Source: JANWHQ01 sp963775275
GTDB lineage: Bacteria; Pseudomonadota; Alphaproteobacteria; Caulobacterales; Caulobacteraceae
Direction: 5' to 3'
Length of the DNA: 64,000 bases
Assembly (NCBI GenBank): GCA_963775275.1
Contig: CAVZII010000005.1
Span: 2,790,001 to 2,854,000 of the forward strand
In this document: piece after piece, positions 32,515 to 42,375 of the stretch
Layout of the letters: every line of letters begins with the position of its first letter
Numbering within the stretch: position 1 is the first letter of the stretch
Position numbers and translations under genes: made by a program
Notes under the pieces: generated by a model
Databases searched by the model: none
What the model saw: the letters and a program-made list of their open reading frames with translations, nothing else
What the model was told of the DNA's origin: nothing

Positions 32515-35451
32515 GGCGGAGGGGCCGGCGGCGGTATGGCGGCCAGGCTTCATCACTGACACAAAGGCGGCGCGGGCCCGGGTCCTGAGGCCGCCCAGCC
32601 GTCGTTCCAGGGCCCCGAAGTCGCGCGCATGCCCGGCCTGGGCGAGGAGGGCGAGGAAGCCGCTGGGCTCGGCGGCGGGATCGGCGCCCTCCGCAAGCGC
32701 GATCTTCAGGAGCTGGGCGAGATCCTGCTGCAACGTCCAGGCCTCGAGGAGCGTCTTGACCTGGGCCGGCCCCAGGAGGCGCGCCTCGCCGAGCGCGGCC
32801 AGCGCCCTGGCGGTGTTGGGCTCGAGCGGGCCGCCCCGGGCGGCGTTCACGAGCTGCAGGTACTGGGTGACGAACTCGATGTCGACGAAGCCGCCGGGCG
32901 AGAGCTTCAGGTCCCAGAAGCCGGATGGTGGCCGTTCGCGCGCCATCAGCTCGCGCATGTCCTGCACGTCGCGCGCCGCGGTCCCGGGATCGCGCGGCCG
33001 GCGCAACGCCCTCGCTATGGCCGCCTCGGCCACTGCCGCGAACTCGCGCGACGTGCACCAGACCACGCGCGCGCGGGTCATGGCCAGGAGCTCCCAGGTC
33101 TCCGCCGCGCCCTCGCGCGTCGAGCCGTCGTAGTAGCCCTCGAACGCACGAAGGCTCACCGCCACCGGCCCCGAGGTGCCGGATGGGCGAAGCCGCATGT
33201 CGACCTGGTAGAGCGCGCCCTCGGCCGTCGGCGCGGACAGGGCCGCCACCAGCCGCTGGGTGAAACGGGCGTAGAAGGTCTGGGCGCCCCAGCCCTTGAT
33301 CGACAACTCGGCGGCGGGATCGGCGGGCCGGTAGAGCGTCATCAGGTCCAGGTCCGAGCCCGAGGTCATCTCGCGCGAGCCGCACTTGCCGAGCGCGATC
33401 ACGGCCGTGTCGCCGGGGAAGGCGCCGGCCTGGCGCTCGATCTCGTCCAAGGCGGCGCCGGCGAGGGCGCGGATGCAGGCGTCCGCCAGCCCGGCGAAGG
33501 CGCGGCCCGCGTCCTTGGCGTCCGCGGCGCCGGACAGGAGCTGGACGCCGATGCGGAAGCTCTGCTCGCGGTGAACCCGCCGGGCCGCGTCCATCGCCGC
33601 CTCGAAGCCGGCGGCGCCGGCGACCGCTTCCTCGACCGCGCGCACATCCTCGTCGGTGACCGGATCGAAGAAGGCCGAGTCGAACAGGGCGTCCAGCGCG
33701 GCGGGCCGGCGCGCCAGGGTCCGCGCGAGCTCGGGCGCGAAGGCGAGGACCCGCACCACGAGCTCCAGCAGCCTGGGCTGGGCCAGGAACAGGGACTGGA
33801 CCTGCACGCCCGAGGTCAGGCCCGAGAAGAAGTCGACGAACCGGTTGAAAGCCGCGTCCGGCGCGCCCGAGGCGTGGGCGGCTTCCAGCACCCTCGGCGC
33901 CAACCGGGTGAAGAGCTCGCGCCCCCGCTCTGTGCGGGTGGCGGCGATCCGACCGTGGTGCCAGGCGCGGATCCTCGCCGCGACCTGGGGTGGCTCGGAG
34001 AAGCCCATCCGACCCAGGGTGGCCAGGGTCTCCGGATCGTCCTCCACGCCCGTGAACACCAGGCTGCCGAAGCGGGAGGCCAGAGGCTCCTCGCCCGCGA
34101 ATAGCTCGCCGTAGCGGAGGTTGACGGTCCTGAGGATCCGGCCGACCGCCAGGTCGAAGCGGTGCAGGTCGCCGTAGCCGAAGAGGGCGGCGACGCGTTT
34201 GCGCTCGGCGTCCGCCTCGGGAAGCCTGTGGGTCTGCTCGTCGCCGACCATCTGGACGCGGTGCTCCAGCGCGCGAAGCTCGATGTAGGCGTCCCTGAGC
34301 TCGCGGACGGCCTCGTGCGACACATGGCCGGCGGCCGCGAGGGCCTCGAGCGCGTCCAGGGTGCGCGAGGACCTGAGGCTCGGGTCGCGCCCGCCCAGGA
34401 TCAGCTGCTGGGTCTGGACATAGAACTCGATCTCTCGGATTCCGCCGGCCCCGAGCTTGAGGTTGTGGCCGGGCGCGGTCAGCCGCTCGTCGGCCTTGTG
34501 GACGTGGATCTGGCGCTTGATCGAATGGATGTCGGCGATGGCCGCGAAGTCGAGGTTCCGCCGCCAGACGAAGGGCTCGAGCGCCTTCAGGAACCTCTCG
34601 CCTCGCTCGACGTCCCCGGCGCAGACGCGAGCCTTGATGAAGGCGGCCCGCTCCCAGTTCTGGCCGACGTTCTCATAGTAGTCGAGCGCCGCAGGGACCG
34701 GCGCGGCGACGGGCGTGGCGGCCGGGTCGGGCCGCAGGCGCAGGTCCACCCGGAAGACGTAGCCGTCCTCCGTCCGCTCCTGCAGCAGGCGCGAGAGCGT
34801 CTGGGCGAGCTGGATGGCGACGGCCTGCGGCTCGACGCCGGGCGCGGCCGGCAGGGCCTCGGGCTCGTAGAAGACCGAGATGTCGATGTCGGAGGAGTAG
34901 TTGAGCTCGCCCGCCCCATGCTTGCCCATGGCGATGACGAAGAGGCCGGGGACGGGGCCGGCGCGCGCATCCGGCGGCGCGCTGAGCTTTCCCCGCTGGG
35001 CGGCCTCGACCGCGGCGAGGCGCAGGGCCGCGTCGACGGCGGCGTCGGCGAAGCGCGTCAAGGCGCCGGTGACCGCGTCGAGGTCCCAGACGCCGCCGAG
35101 GTCGCAGAGCGCGGTCAGGAGATGCAGCTCGGCCTTCAGCCGGCGAAGGCGCGCGGATCCGTCGACGTCGTCTGCGGCCCGATGGGCGCCCGCGAGGATG
35201 TCGTCCAGCCGCGCCGCGGGGACCGTCTCGAGGACGGCCTTCATGCGCTCGGGCCGGTTGCGGACGAGCGAGAACAGATAGGGCGAGGCGGCGAAGACCG
35301 GGGCCAGCGCCGGCCAGGCCGAGCCGAGCATCGGGGCCCAGCCGTCCGGCCGCGCCGCGGCGTCGAGCGTCTCGCGGGCCAGGCCGGCGATGCGGGCGTC
35401 GATCACGGGCCCGCAGGGCTTGATCAGGCCGGCGAGGGGCGCCTCGGCCAT
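32512..35451 (-). CDS. glnE: Bifunctional glutamine synthetase adenylyltransferase/deadenylylase
   Basis: A 979-residue regulator that attaches AMP to, or removes it from, glutamine synthetase in response to nitrogen state and PII. Two nucleotidyltransferase domains are present. The N-terminal one has the metal-binding motif in LNYSSDIDISVFY, followed by EDGYVFRVDLRLRP. The C-terminal one has GSDLDLMTLY followed by LYQVDMRLRPSG. The middle helical part contains GIREIEFYVQ and GFVDIEFVTQYLQL. The start at 35451 lies 7 bases after the kinase stop, so it is translated with the upstream two-component genes. The stop codon lies inside a repeat. Confidence 0.95.
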   Translation of the reverse strand: MAEAPLAGLIKPCGPVIDARIAGLARETLDAAARPDGWAPMLGSAWPALAPVFAASPYLFSLVRNRPERMKAVLETVPAARLDDILAGAHRAADDVDGSARLRRLKAELHLLTALCDLGGVWDLDAVTGALTRFADAAVDAALRLAAVEAAQRGKLSAPPDARAGPVPGLFVIAMGKHGAGELNYSSDIDISVFYEPEALPAAPGVEPQAVAIQLAQTLSRLLQERTEDGYVFRVDLRLRPDPAATPVAAPVPAALDYYENVGQNWERAAFIKARVCAGDVERGERFLKALEPFVWRRNLDFAAIADIHSIKRQIHVHKADERLTAPGHNLKLGAGGIREIEFYVQTQQLILGGRDPSLRSSRTLDALEALAAAGHVSHEAVRELRDAYIELRALEHRVQMVGDEQTHRLPEADAERKRVAALFGYGDLHRFDLAVGRILRTVNLRYGELFAGEEPLASRFGSLVFTGVEDDPETLATLGRMGFSEPPQVAARIRAWHHGRIAATRTERGRELFTRLAPRVLEAAHASGAPDAAFNRFVDFFSGLTSGVQVQSLFLAQPRLLELVVRVLAFAPELARTLARRPAALDALFDSAFFDPVTDEDVRAVEEAVAGAAGFEAAMDAARRVHREQSFRIGVQLLSGAADAKDAGRAFAGLADACIRALAGAALDEIERQAGAFPGDTAVIALGKCGSREMTSGSDLDLMTLYRPADPAAELSIKGWGAQTFYARFTQRLVAALSAPTAEGALYQVDMRLRPSGTSGPVAVSLRAFEGYYDGSTREGAAETWELLAMTRARVVWCTSREFAAVAEAAIARALRRPRDPGTAARDVQDMRELMARERPPSGFWDLKLSPGGFVDIEFVTQYLQLVNAARGGPLEPNTARALAALGEARLLGPAQVKTLLEAWTLQQDLAQLLKIALAEGADPAAEPSGFLALLAQAGHARDFGALERRLGGLRTRARAAFVSVMKPGRHTAAGPSA

Positions 35452-35458
35452 GGCCGCC

Positions 35459-36862
35459 TCAGCCGGGGCGCGGCAGGATGAGGGCGACCCTGAGGCCCGG
35501 CCCCATGCCGCCGGCCGCGCCAGGGCCCTCGTCGATCTCCAGGCGTCCGCGGTGAGCCTCGGCGACGGCGGCCACCAGCGACAGGCCAAGGCCGGCGCCG
35601 GGCAGGTTGCGGCTGTTCTCGAGGCGTACGAAGCGCTGAACGATGCGGGCGCGATCCGTCTCGCTGACGCCGGGGCCGGTGTCGGTGACGGAGAACTCGA
35701 TCTCGCCGGAGGACCGGCGGCGCACCCGCAGCATCACCGCCCCGCCCTCGGGGGTGTACTTGACCGCATTGTCCAGGAGGTTGGCGATGGCCTGGGCGAC
35801 AAACTCGCGGTTGCCGCGGGCGGCGAGCTGGGGCGTGAGCTCGGCCTTGAACTCCAGGCCCTTCTCCTCGCACAGCGGCTCGTAGAGCTCGGCCACGCCC
35901 GCGGCGAGCCCGCCCGGGTCGAAGGCGGTGGGATCGGGGGCCTGGCCGGCCGCCTGCAGCCGCGCGATCGCGAGCACGGCGCTGAAGGTGCGCAGCACGC
36001 CCTCGGCGTCGTCCAGCGCCTGGGCGAGCGCCGCCTTGGGATCGCCCTTGCCCGCCTCCACGTCCAGCAACGCCACTTCCAGGCGCGCGCGCAGCCGCGT
36101 CAGGGGCGAGCGCAGGTCGTGGGCGATGGCGTCGCCGGCATGGCGGATTCCCGCCATGGAGCGTTCCAGCCGGTCCAGCATGTCGTTCAGGCCCGCGGCC
36201 AGCTCGTCGAACTCGTCGTGGGCGCCGCGGACCTTGGCGCGGGCGTGCAGGTCGCCCGCCTGCACGGAGGCGACCACGGCGTTGAGCCCGCTCATGGCCC
36301 GGTTGACGTTGCGGCTCACGACCAGGCCGCCGGCCAGGCCCAGGAGCACCATCAGCGCACCGGCGCCCTGCATGGCCCGCACGATCTTGACCACGAAGGA
36401 CTCCGCCTCGCCGATGTCGGCGCCGACGAAGATGCGCTCGCCGGTCGGCAGGCGGATCTGTTCGCCCCTGGCGGGCTGGCGCACCTCCGCGCCGCTGGGA
36501 TCGTTGGTGGTGACGGTGAACGGCGCCCAGGCGACGTCGTCGGTGCTGGACGCCAGGGGCGAGACGGCGATCGAGCCGGTGATGCGCTGGCCGGCCTTGT
36601 CCATCAGGAGGTAGAGGAACGGCCGGCCATCGGCCATCCGCTCGATCAGGGACTGGTTGAGCGCGTTCATCCCGCCCTGGCGGTAGACGGTCTCCAGCGA
36701 GCGCATCTCGGCGGAGATCTCGAAGTCGGCGCGGCGGGTCACCTCGCCCGCGGTGACGGCGTAGATGTAGAAGAGGAAGGCGGCCGCCGCGAGGGCGAAC
36801 ACCGCCAGGAACATCAGGGTCAGGCGGAAGGGCGTCGTGCGGAAGAGCGGGGGGAGGCGCAC
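35459..36862 (-). CDS. Membrane sensor histidine kinase
   Basis: A 467-residue kinase with two membrane segments (near residues 13-37 and 168-186) enclosing a ~130-residue periplasmic sensor. A HAMP linker follows, then HisKA with the phosphoacceptor His in AIAHDLRSPLTRLRARLEVAL, and an HATPase domain with NLLDNAVKYTPEGG, DTGPGV and GAGLGLSLV. It forms a two-component pair with the OmpR-type regulator upstream. The order degP, regulator, kinase suggests an envelope-stress role, by inference only. Confidence 0.92.
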   Translation of the reverse strand: MRLPPLFRTTPFRLTLMFLAVFALAAAAFLFYIYAVTAGEVTRRADFEISAEMRSLETVYRQGGMNALNQSLIERMADGRPFLYLLMDKAGQRITGSIAVSPLASSTDDVAWAPFTVTTNDPSGAEVRQPARGEQIRLPTGERIFVGADIGEAESFVVKIVRAMQGAGALMVLLGLAGGLVVSRNVNRAMSGLNAVVASVQAGDLHARAKVRGAHDEFDELAAGLNDMLDRLERSMAGIRHAGDAIAHDLRSPLTRLRARLEVALLDVEAGKGDPKAALAQALDDAEGVLRTFSAVLAIARLQAAGQAPDPTAFDPGGLAAGVAELYEPLCEEKGLEFKAELTPQLAARGNREFVAQAIANLLDNAVKYTPEGGAVMLRVRRRSSGEIEFSVTDTGPGVSETDRARIVQRFVRLENSRNLPGAGLGLSLVAAVAEAHRGRLEIDEGPGAAGGMGPGLRVALILPRPG

Positions 36863-36880
36863 GTCGTCCGTCCGAGGGCC

Positions 36881-37553
36881 CTAGGCTTCCAGCCGGTAGC
36901 CCGCCCCGCGCACGGTCTGCAGCATCGGCCGGTCGAAGCCTTTGTCGATCTTGGAGCGCAGGCGCGAGATGTGGACGTCGATGACGTTGGTCTGCGGGTC
37001 GAAATGGTACTCCCAGACCTTCTCCAGCAGCATGGTGCGCGTCACCGACTGGCCCGCGTGGCGCATCATGAACTCCAGGAGCTGGAACTCGCGCGGCTGC
37101 AGGTCGATCTCCTTGCCCTGCCGGCGCACGGTGCGGTGGATCAGGTCCATCTCGAGCTCGCCGACCTTGAGGACGGTCTGCACCGATCCGGTCTCATGGC
37201 GGCGGGCCAGCGCCTCGACGCGGGCGATCAGCTCGGCGAAGGCGTAGGGTTTGACCAGGTAGTCGTCGCCGCCGGCCTTCAGGCCCGCGACGCGGTCGTC
37301 GATCTCGCCCAGCGCCGACAGGAACAGCACCGGCGTGCGGTCGCCCTCGCGGCGCAGCGTCTCCACCATCGCGATGCCGTCCATGCGCGGCATCATCCGG
37401 TCGACCACAAGGACGTCGAACCCGCCCTGCCGGGCCATGTCGAGCCCGATCGCGCCGTCCTCGGCCCGATCGGCCTCGTGCCCGGCCTCGGCCAGACCAC
37501 GCGCCATGGTCTCGGCAGCTTCCACGTCGTCTTCAACGATCAGTATGTGCAAC
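36881..37553 (-). CDS. OmpR family response regulator
   Basis: A ~223-residue DNA-binding regulator. The receiver has the acidic pair in LIVEDDVEAAE, the phosphoacceptor Asp in VVDRMMPRMDG and the Lys in LVKPYAF. The C-terminal winged helix has the OmpR pattern QPREFQLLEFMMRHAGQSVTR and NVIDVHISRLRSKID. A TTG start at 37553 puts the receiver strand at the N-terminus as is usual; a GTG at 37582 would add ten residues. The gene is followed 18 bases later by its kinase. Confidence 0.9.
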
Positions 37554-37608
37554 GTCGGCCCCCAGCTCGTTCGCAGGACCACGCGAGGGCGCAGGCCCGC
37601 GAGCGATC

Positions 37609-39168
37609 TTAAGGCTCAATTTTGATCGGCACGAAGATATTGCGCCCGTTGCGGTGGATTTGCAGCAGGACGCTCGTCCGTCCGGCCTTCTTGGCGGCGT
37701 CGACGGCGCCTAGGACATCGGCCGGCGAAGCCGCCGCCTTGTCGCCCGCGCGAACGATGACGTCGCCGCGCTTCAGGCCCTTCTGACCGGCGTCCGACGA
37801 GCCTTTGACGCTCTCGACGACCACGCCCTGGACGCCCGCCGGAATGCTGTAGCGCCGCTGGGCCGCCTCATCGAGCGGTCCGAAGGTCATGCCGAGCGCG
37901 CTCGGGCGCGGGGTCTGGCCGCCCTGCTCGGGGGCGCCGCCCTGGTCTTCGTTGTCGTCCTTGTCCTGCTTGGCCAGCTCCTGCTCGGATGGCCGCACGC
38001 CGGCCCGGATGTCGATGTCCATGGCCTTGCCGTTGCGCAGCACCTGCAGGTGCATCAGGTCGCCGGTGTTGGTGCCGGCGACCAGCCGGGTCAGGCTGGT
38101 GGAGCTGTCGACGGCGTGGCCGTTCAGGGCCAGAACGACGTCCCCGGGCTTGAGGCCGGCCTTCTCGGCCGGGCCGCCGGGAGTGAGCTGGGCGACGAGG
38201 GCGCCCTTCTTTCCGGAGATGCCGAGGCTGTCGGCGATCTCGGGCGTGACGTTCTGGATCACCGCGCCCATGTAGCCGCGGGTGACCTTGCCGCCGGCGA
38301 TCAGCTGCTTGGTCACCTGCTCGGCGACGTCGGCGGGGATGGCGAAGCCGATGCCGACCGATCCGCCCGAGGGCGAGTAGATCGCGGTGTTGACGCCGAT
38401 CACGCGGCCATAGACGTCGAAGGTCGGCCCGCCGGAGTTGCCCCGATTGATGGGCGCGTCGATCTGGATGTAGTCGACGAACGGCCCCTGGTCGATGTCG
38501 CGGCCATAGGCAGAGACGATCCCCGCGGTGGCGGTGCCGCCGAGGCCGAAGGGGTTGCCGATGGCGATCACCCAGTCGCCCACGCGCGGCTTGGCTGCGT
38601 TCTCGAAGCTGACGAACGGGAAGCCGTGGCCCTCGACCTTGATCACGGCGATGTCGGTGGCCTCGTCGCGGCCGACCACCGTGGCCTTCAGCTCGCGCTT
38701 GTCCTTCAGCGTGACCTTGATGTCGGTGGCGTTCTCGACGACGTGGTTGTTGGTGACGATGTAGCCATCCTGCGAGATGAAGAAGCCAGAGCCCGAGGAC
38801 ATGGCCTGAGGCGGCGCGCCGTCGCCGTCGTCGTCCCCGCCGCTTCCGCCGCCGCCCTTGCCGCCCTTGCCCTTGGGCACGATGTCGAAGGGGAAGTTCT
38901 CGAAGCCCGGGATCGAGCGCAAGGCGCGCGCGTCGACCTTCGACGTCACGTCGATGGACACCACCGCAGGCGAGACACGGTCGAAGATGTCGGCGAAGGA
39001 CAGGGGCGCGCCCGGCGGGGGCGCGAACATGGGCGCGGTCGAGGCCTTGATCACGCCCGGCCGCGCCGCGGCGGGCGGCCAGCTCAGCCCCGCGCCGGCC
39101 AGGGCCGCGGCGGCGATGCCGGCCCCGGCGATCGCGCCGACCAGGTAACCCGTCTTGGGAACAGCCAT
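37609..39168 (-). CDS. degP: Do/DegP family serine endoprotease
   Basis: A 519-residue periplasmic protease and chaperone. An N-terminal hydrophobic segment (LVGAIAGAGIAAAALAGAGL) exports or anchors it. The trypsin-like domain has the His in VTNNHVVENA, the Asp in DEATDIAVIKV and the nucleophilic Ser in NRGNSGGPTFD. Two PDZ domains follow (GYMGAVIQNV..., and the one near VVVESVKGSSDAG). It degrades misfolded envelope proteins. A Gly/Asp-rich insert lies before the protease core. It is probably transcribed with the two-component genes and glnE. Confidence 0.94.
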   Translation of the reverse strand: MAVPKTGYLVGAIAGAGIAAAALAGAGLSWPPAAARPGVIKASTAPMFAPPPGAPLSFADIFDRVSPAVVSIDVTSKVDARALRSIPGFENFPFDIVPKGKGGKGGGGSGGDDDGDGAPPQAMSSGSGFFISQDGYIVTNNHVVENATDIKVTLKDKRELKATVVGRDEATDIAVIKVEGHGFPFVSFENAAKPRVGDWVIAIGNPFGLGGTATAGIVSAYGRDIDQGPFVDYIQIDAPINRGNSGGPTFDVYGRVIGVNTAIYSPSGGSVGIGFAIPADVAEQVTKQLIAGGKVTRGYMGAVIQNVTPEIADSLGISGKKGALVAQLTPGGPAEKAGLKPGDVVLALNGHAVDSSTSLTRLVAGTNTGDLMHLQVLRNGKAMDIDIRAGVRPSEQELAKQDKDDNEDQGGAPEQGGQTPRPSALGMTFGPLDEAAQRRYSIPAGVQGVVVESVKGSSDAGQKGLKRGDVIVRAGDKAAASPADVLGAVDAAKKAGRTSVLLQIHRNGRNIFVPIKIEP

Positions 39169-39245
39169 CTCTTACCTCTTCCGCGGCGTCAGCGGCGCGT
39201 TGGACCTAACTAGGCGCACTGCCGCACAGCGCCAACACTCACAAG

Positions 39246-39761
39246 TTACCTTTCCGTCATTCCCAAGCTCGCCCTGCGGCGCTTCTTGGGCGCGACGGCG
39301 TCGGATCCCGTCCCGAAGTCCAGGCTCCTCAGCTTCGATTCCTCTTCGGGGCTCAGGGCGGTCTCCAGGACGGCGGGCCGGCGCGCTCGCCACGCAAAGA
39401 ACGCGCCGCCGCCCAGGAGGATCAGGGCGGGCGTCAGCCAGAGCAGGGCGTTGCCCTCCGACAGGCGCGGCTTGAGCAGGATGAACTCGCCATAGCGGTC
39501 CGTCATGAAGGCCGTTATCTGGGCGTCCGTGCGGCCCTGCGCAATCTGCGCGCGGACGATCTGGCGCAGGTCGCGGGCGAGGCTCGCCTGGGAATCGTCG
39601 ATTGATTCGTTCTGGCAGACGAGGCAGCGGAAGGTCTTGAACAGGCGCCGGGCTCGGGCCTCCTCGGCGGGGTCCTTCAGCCGGTCGGCGGGGTCGTCGG
39701 CGGCCGCGGCGATGCTGAGCAGCCCCGCGACGGCGCCGGCCACGAGCTGGCGGCGGTTCAT
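39246..39761 (-). CDS. ccmH: Cytochrome c maturation protein CcmH/CycL
   Basis: A 171-residue protein of System I cytochrome c biogenesis. It has a signal-like N-terminus (QLVAGAVAGLLSIAAAA), the redox motif RCxxC in TFRCLVCQNESI, and a C-terminal membrane helix (ALLWLTPALILLGGGAFFAW). CcmH reduces the apocytochrome thiols before heme attachment by CcmF. Its ATG overlaps the ccmF stop. The start at 39761 was chosen for that overlap and the signal peptide. Confidence 0.93.
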   Translation of the reverse strand: MNRRQLVAGAVAGLLSIAAAADDPADRLKDPAEEARARRLFKTFRCLVCQNESIDDSQASLARDLRQIVRAQIAQGRTDAQITAFMTDRYGEFILLKPRLSEGNALLWLTPALILLGGGAFFAWRARRPAVLETALSPEEESKLRSLDFGTGSDAVAPKKRRRASLGMTER

Positions 39762-41737
39762 TCGGCCGGGCCCGGCGCGAGACGCGCGGCGGCCGCCTTG
39801 GGCAGGGCGAAGCGCAGGCGCCGGTCCGACAGCGAGATCAGGCCGCCGAGCGCCATGATGATCGGCCCGAAGAAGATCAGCCGCGCCCAGGGATTGTAGA
39901 AGGCCCGGAGCACCCAGGCGTCCGAGCGGCTGTCGCCGAGCACGACGTAGAGGTCGTCCAGGCCCTTCTGGCAGATCGCGACCTCGGAGGTCGACTGGTT
40001 GCCGACCGGATAGAAGCGCCGCTCGGGCGCGGCGCTGCAGACCGCGGTTCCGCCCCGGGTGACGGTCACGATCCCGCGCTCGGCGTCGTAGTTGGGCCCC
40101 TGGACCTGGCCGACCCGGTCGAGCGTGAGGGTGTAGGCGCCCAGCCGCATCCGGCCGCCCTCCGAGAGGGCCTGGGAGGCCTCGACCTTCCAGCCGCTCT
40201 CGACGCAGGCGCCCAGCACGAAGAGGCCCAGCCCGATATGCGCCAGGGTCATGCCCCAGGCGCCGCGGGGCAGTCCGGCCAGCCGCCGTCCGACCTCCCC
40301 GAGGCGGGCGCGGCCGAGCCTGGCGCGCTCGGCGACCTCGGTCAGCGCGCCGGCGATGAGCCAGGCGCCGAGCGCGACCCCGAGCGCGGGCGCGAGCTTG
40401 CCCGGGTGCTGGACGAAATAGACGGCGAGCCCCGCCAGCACCGCGATCACGGCGGCGGCCCACAGCCGCTGCAGCGCGCCCAGCGCGTCGGCGCGCTTCC
40501 AGGTCAGCAGCGGCCCCGCGGGAAGCAGGATGAGGCAGGCGGCCATCAGGGGGACGAAGGTGAGGTTGAAGAACGGCGGGCCCACCGAGATCGGCTCGCC
40601 GGTCAGGGCCTCGCGGATCAGGGGGTAGAGGGTCCCCACCAGCACCGTCGCCGCCGCGGCGGCCAGGAACAGGTTGTTCAGGACCAGCGCGCCCTCTCGG
40701 CTGACGGGGGCGAACAGGCCGCCCGGCTCCAGCTTGGGCGCGCGCCAGGCGAACAGGGCGAAGGCCCCCCCCGCGGCGATGGCCATGATGACCAGCAGGA
40801 TGACGCCCCGCGTCGGGTCGACGGCGAAGGCGTGAACCGAGGTCAGGACGCCAGAGCGTACGAGGAAGGCGCCCAGCATGGACAGGGAGAAGGCGAGGAT
40901 CGCCAGGAACACCGTCCAGCCGGCGAGCGCGCCGCGCTTCTCGGTGACGACGGCCGAGTGCAGCAGGGCGGTCCCGGCCAGCCAGGGCATGAAGCTCGCG
41001 TTCTCGACCGGGTCCCAGTACCACCAGCCGCCCCAGCCGAGCTCGTAGTAGGCCCAGTACGAGCCCAGCGTGATGCCGATGGTCAGAAGGCTCCAGGCCG
41101 CCAGCGACCAGGGCCTGACCCACCTCGCCCAGGCCGCGTCGACGCGGCCGAGGATCAGGGCGGCCAGGGCGAAGGAGAAGACGATCGAGAAGCCGACATA
41201 GCCCGAGTAGAGGAAGGGCGGGTGGATCGCCAGGAACGGGTCCTGCAGCAGGGGATTGAGCGAGCGGCCCTCGACCGGCGCGGGGACGAGCCGCACGAAG
41301 GGGCTGGACGCCAGGGCGGTGTAGCCGATGAACAGGACGCCCAGCCCGCCCTGGACGGCGACGACCAGGGCCTTCAGCTTGGCGGGCAGGCCGCGCCCGG
41401 TCAGGGCCACGGCCGCGCCGAAGCCGGTGAGCGCCAGGCACCACAGGAGCATGGAACCCTCGTGGCTGCCCCAGACGCCGGCGATCTTGTAGAGCAGCGG
41501 CTTGGTGGTGTGGGAGTTGGCCGCCACGTTCGCCACCGAGAAGTCGGAGCGCACGAAGGCGGTCATCAGGGCGAAGAAGGCGACGGCGATGGCCAGGAAG
41601 GCGCCGCCGGCCGCGCCCTCGCCGGCGCCCTGGAGCGCGCGCGAGCCGCGCGCCGCGCCGACCGCCGAGAGGGACGATTGGGCGATCGACAGGACGAGCG
41701 CCAGGACGAGGGCGAAGGATCCCAGCTCGGCGATCAT
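39758..41737 (-). CDS. ccmF: Heme lyase CcmF
   Basis: A 659-residue polytopic inner-membrane protein that joins heme from CcmE to apocytochrome c. The tryptophan-rich WWD heme-handling motif is seen in ELGWGGWWYWDPVENASFMPWL, and conserved His residues lie in VWGSHEGSMLLW, HPPFLYSGY and TALLHSAVVTEKR. It has many hydrophobic segments. The length is normal. It overlaps ccmE at its start and ccmH at its end (ATGA at both). Confidence 0.95.
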   Translation of the reverse strand: MIAELGSFALVLALVLSIAQSSLSAVGAARGSRALQGAGEGAAGGAFLAIAVAFFALMTAFVRSDFSVANVAANSHTTKPLLYKIAGVWGSHEGSMLLWCLALTGFGAAVALTGRGLPAKLKALVVAVQGGLGVLFIGYTALASSPFVRLVPAPVEGRSLNPLLQDPFLAIHPPFLYSGYVGFSIVFSFALAALILGRVDAAWARWVRPWSLAAWSLLTIGITLGSYWAYYELGWGGWWYWDPVENASFMPWLAGTALLHSAVVTEKRGALAGWTVFLAILAFSLSMLGAFLVRSGVLTSVHAFAVDPTRGVILLVIMAIAAGGAFALFAWRAPKLEPGGLFAPVSREGALVLNNLFLAAAAATVLVGTLYPLIREALTGEPISVGPPFFNLTFVPLMAACLILLPAGPLLTWKRADALGALQRLWAAAVIAVLAGLAVYFVQHPGKLAPALGVALGAWLIAGALTEVAERARLGRARLGEVGRRLAGLPRGAWGMTLAHIGLGLFVLGACVESGWKVEASQALSEGGRMRLGAYTLTLDRVGQVQGPNYDAERGIVTVTRGGTAVCSAAPERRFYPVGNQSTSEVAICQKGLDDLYVVLGDSRSDAWVLRAFYNPWARLIFFGPIIMALGGLISLSDRRLRFALPKAAAARLAPGPAE

Positions 41738-42246
41738 GACGCGGCGGCGGAAGGCTGAGCGGCGGGCGCCGGGCCGGCGGACGTCCGCGTCGCGCCTTCG
41801 GGGCGCCATTCGCCGGACTTCTTCAGCGCCTGGACGAGCTCCTTGGGCATGTAGCGCTCGTCGTGCTTGGCGAGCACCTGGCTCGCCTCGAAGCGGCCGC
41901 CCGCGTCGAAGGCGCCCTGGGCGACCACGCCCTGGCCCTCGCGGAACAGGTCCGGCAGCTCGCCGTGGAAGACCGCCTTCACCGCCGAGGCGTGGTCGGC
42001 GATCTTGAAGGTCACGGTCCCGTCGGCGAGGCGGCTGACGCTGCCCGGCTGGACCAGCCCTCCGATGCGCACGACCTGTCCGGCCGGCACGTGCTTGGCG
42101 CGCGCTTCGGAGGGGCCGTAGAAGAAGACGACAGCGTCGCGCATGGCCCATAACGACAGGCCGACCGCGAAGGCGAGGATGGGCGCGACGGCGAGGATCA
42201 CGGTCAACCGGCGACGCGCCTTACGGGACTTGGGAAGCAGGGACAT
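41734..42246 (-). CDS. ccmE: Heme chaperone CcmE
   Basis: A 170-residue periplasmic heme chaperone anchored by an N-terminal helix (TVILAVAPILAFAVGLSLWAM). The OB-fold body includes VRIGGLVQPGSVSR and VAQGAFDAGGRFEASQVLAKHDERYMPKE, where the His of AKHDERY binds heme covalently. A Pro/Ala-rich tail follows. It is the first gene of the ccmE-ccmF-ccmH run; other ccm genes are outside the window. Confidence 0.94.
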   Translation of the reverse strand: MSLLPKSRKARRRLTVILAVAPILAFAVGLSLWAMRDAVVFFYGPSEARAKHVPAGQVVRIGGLVQPGSVSRLADGTVTFKIADHASAVKAVFHGELPDLFREGQGVVAQGAFDAGGRFEASQVLAKHDERYMPKELVQALKKSGEWRPEGATRTSAGPAPAAQPSAAAS

Positions 42247-42375
42247 CAAGCAACCGGCTCATTGCGAGCCGCCTTTCGCGGCGGAACATAATCCTTACGG
42301 CGGCGCGCGCCAGCGGCAGGCTGTAAAGACCCCCTCGATTCGGTCTACAAGCCGGCGAAACTCCGGGGAGCCGCC

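Noticed and set aside
40238..41758. Plus-strand frame of 506 codons opposite ccmF
   Set aside because: Gln, Gly, Asp and Arg-rich antisense of a well-defined membrane protein with the WWD motif.
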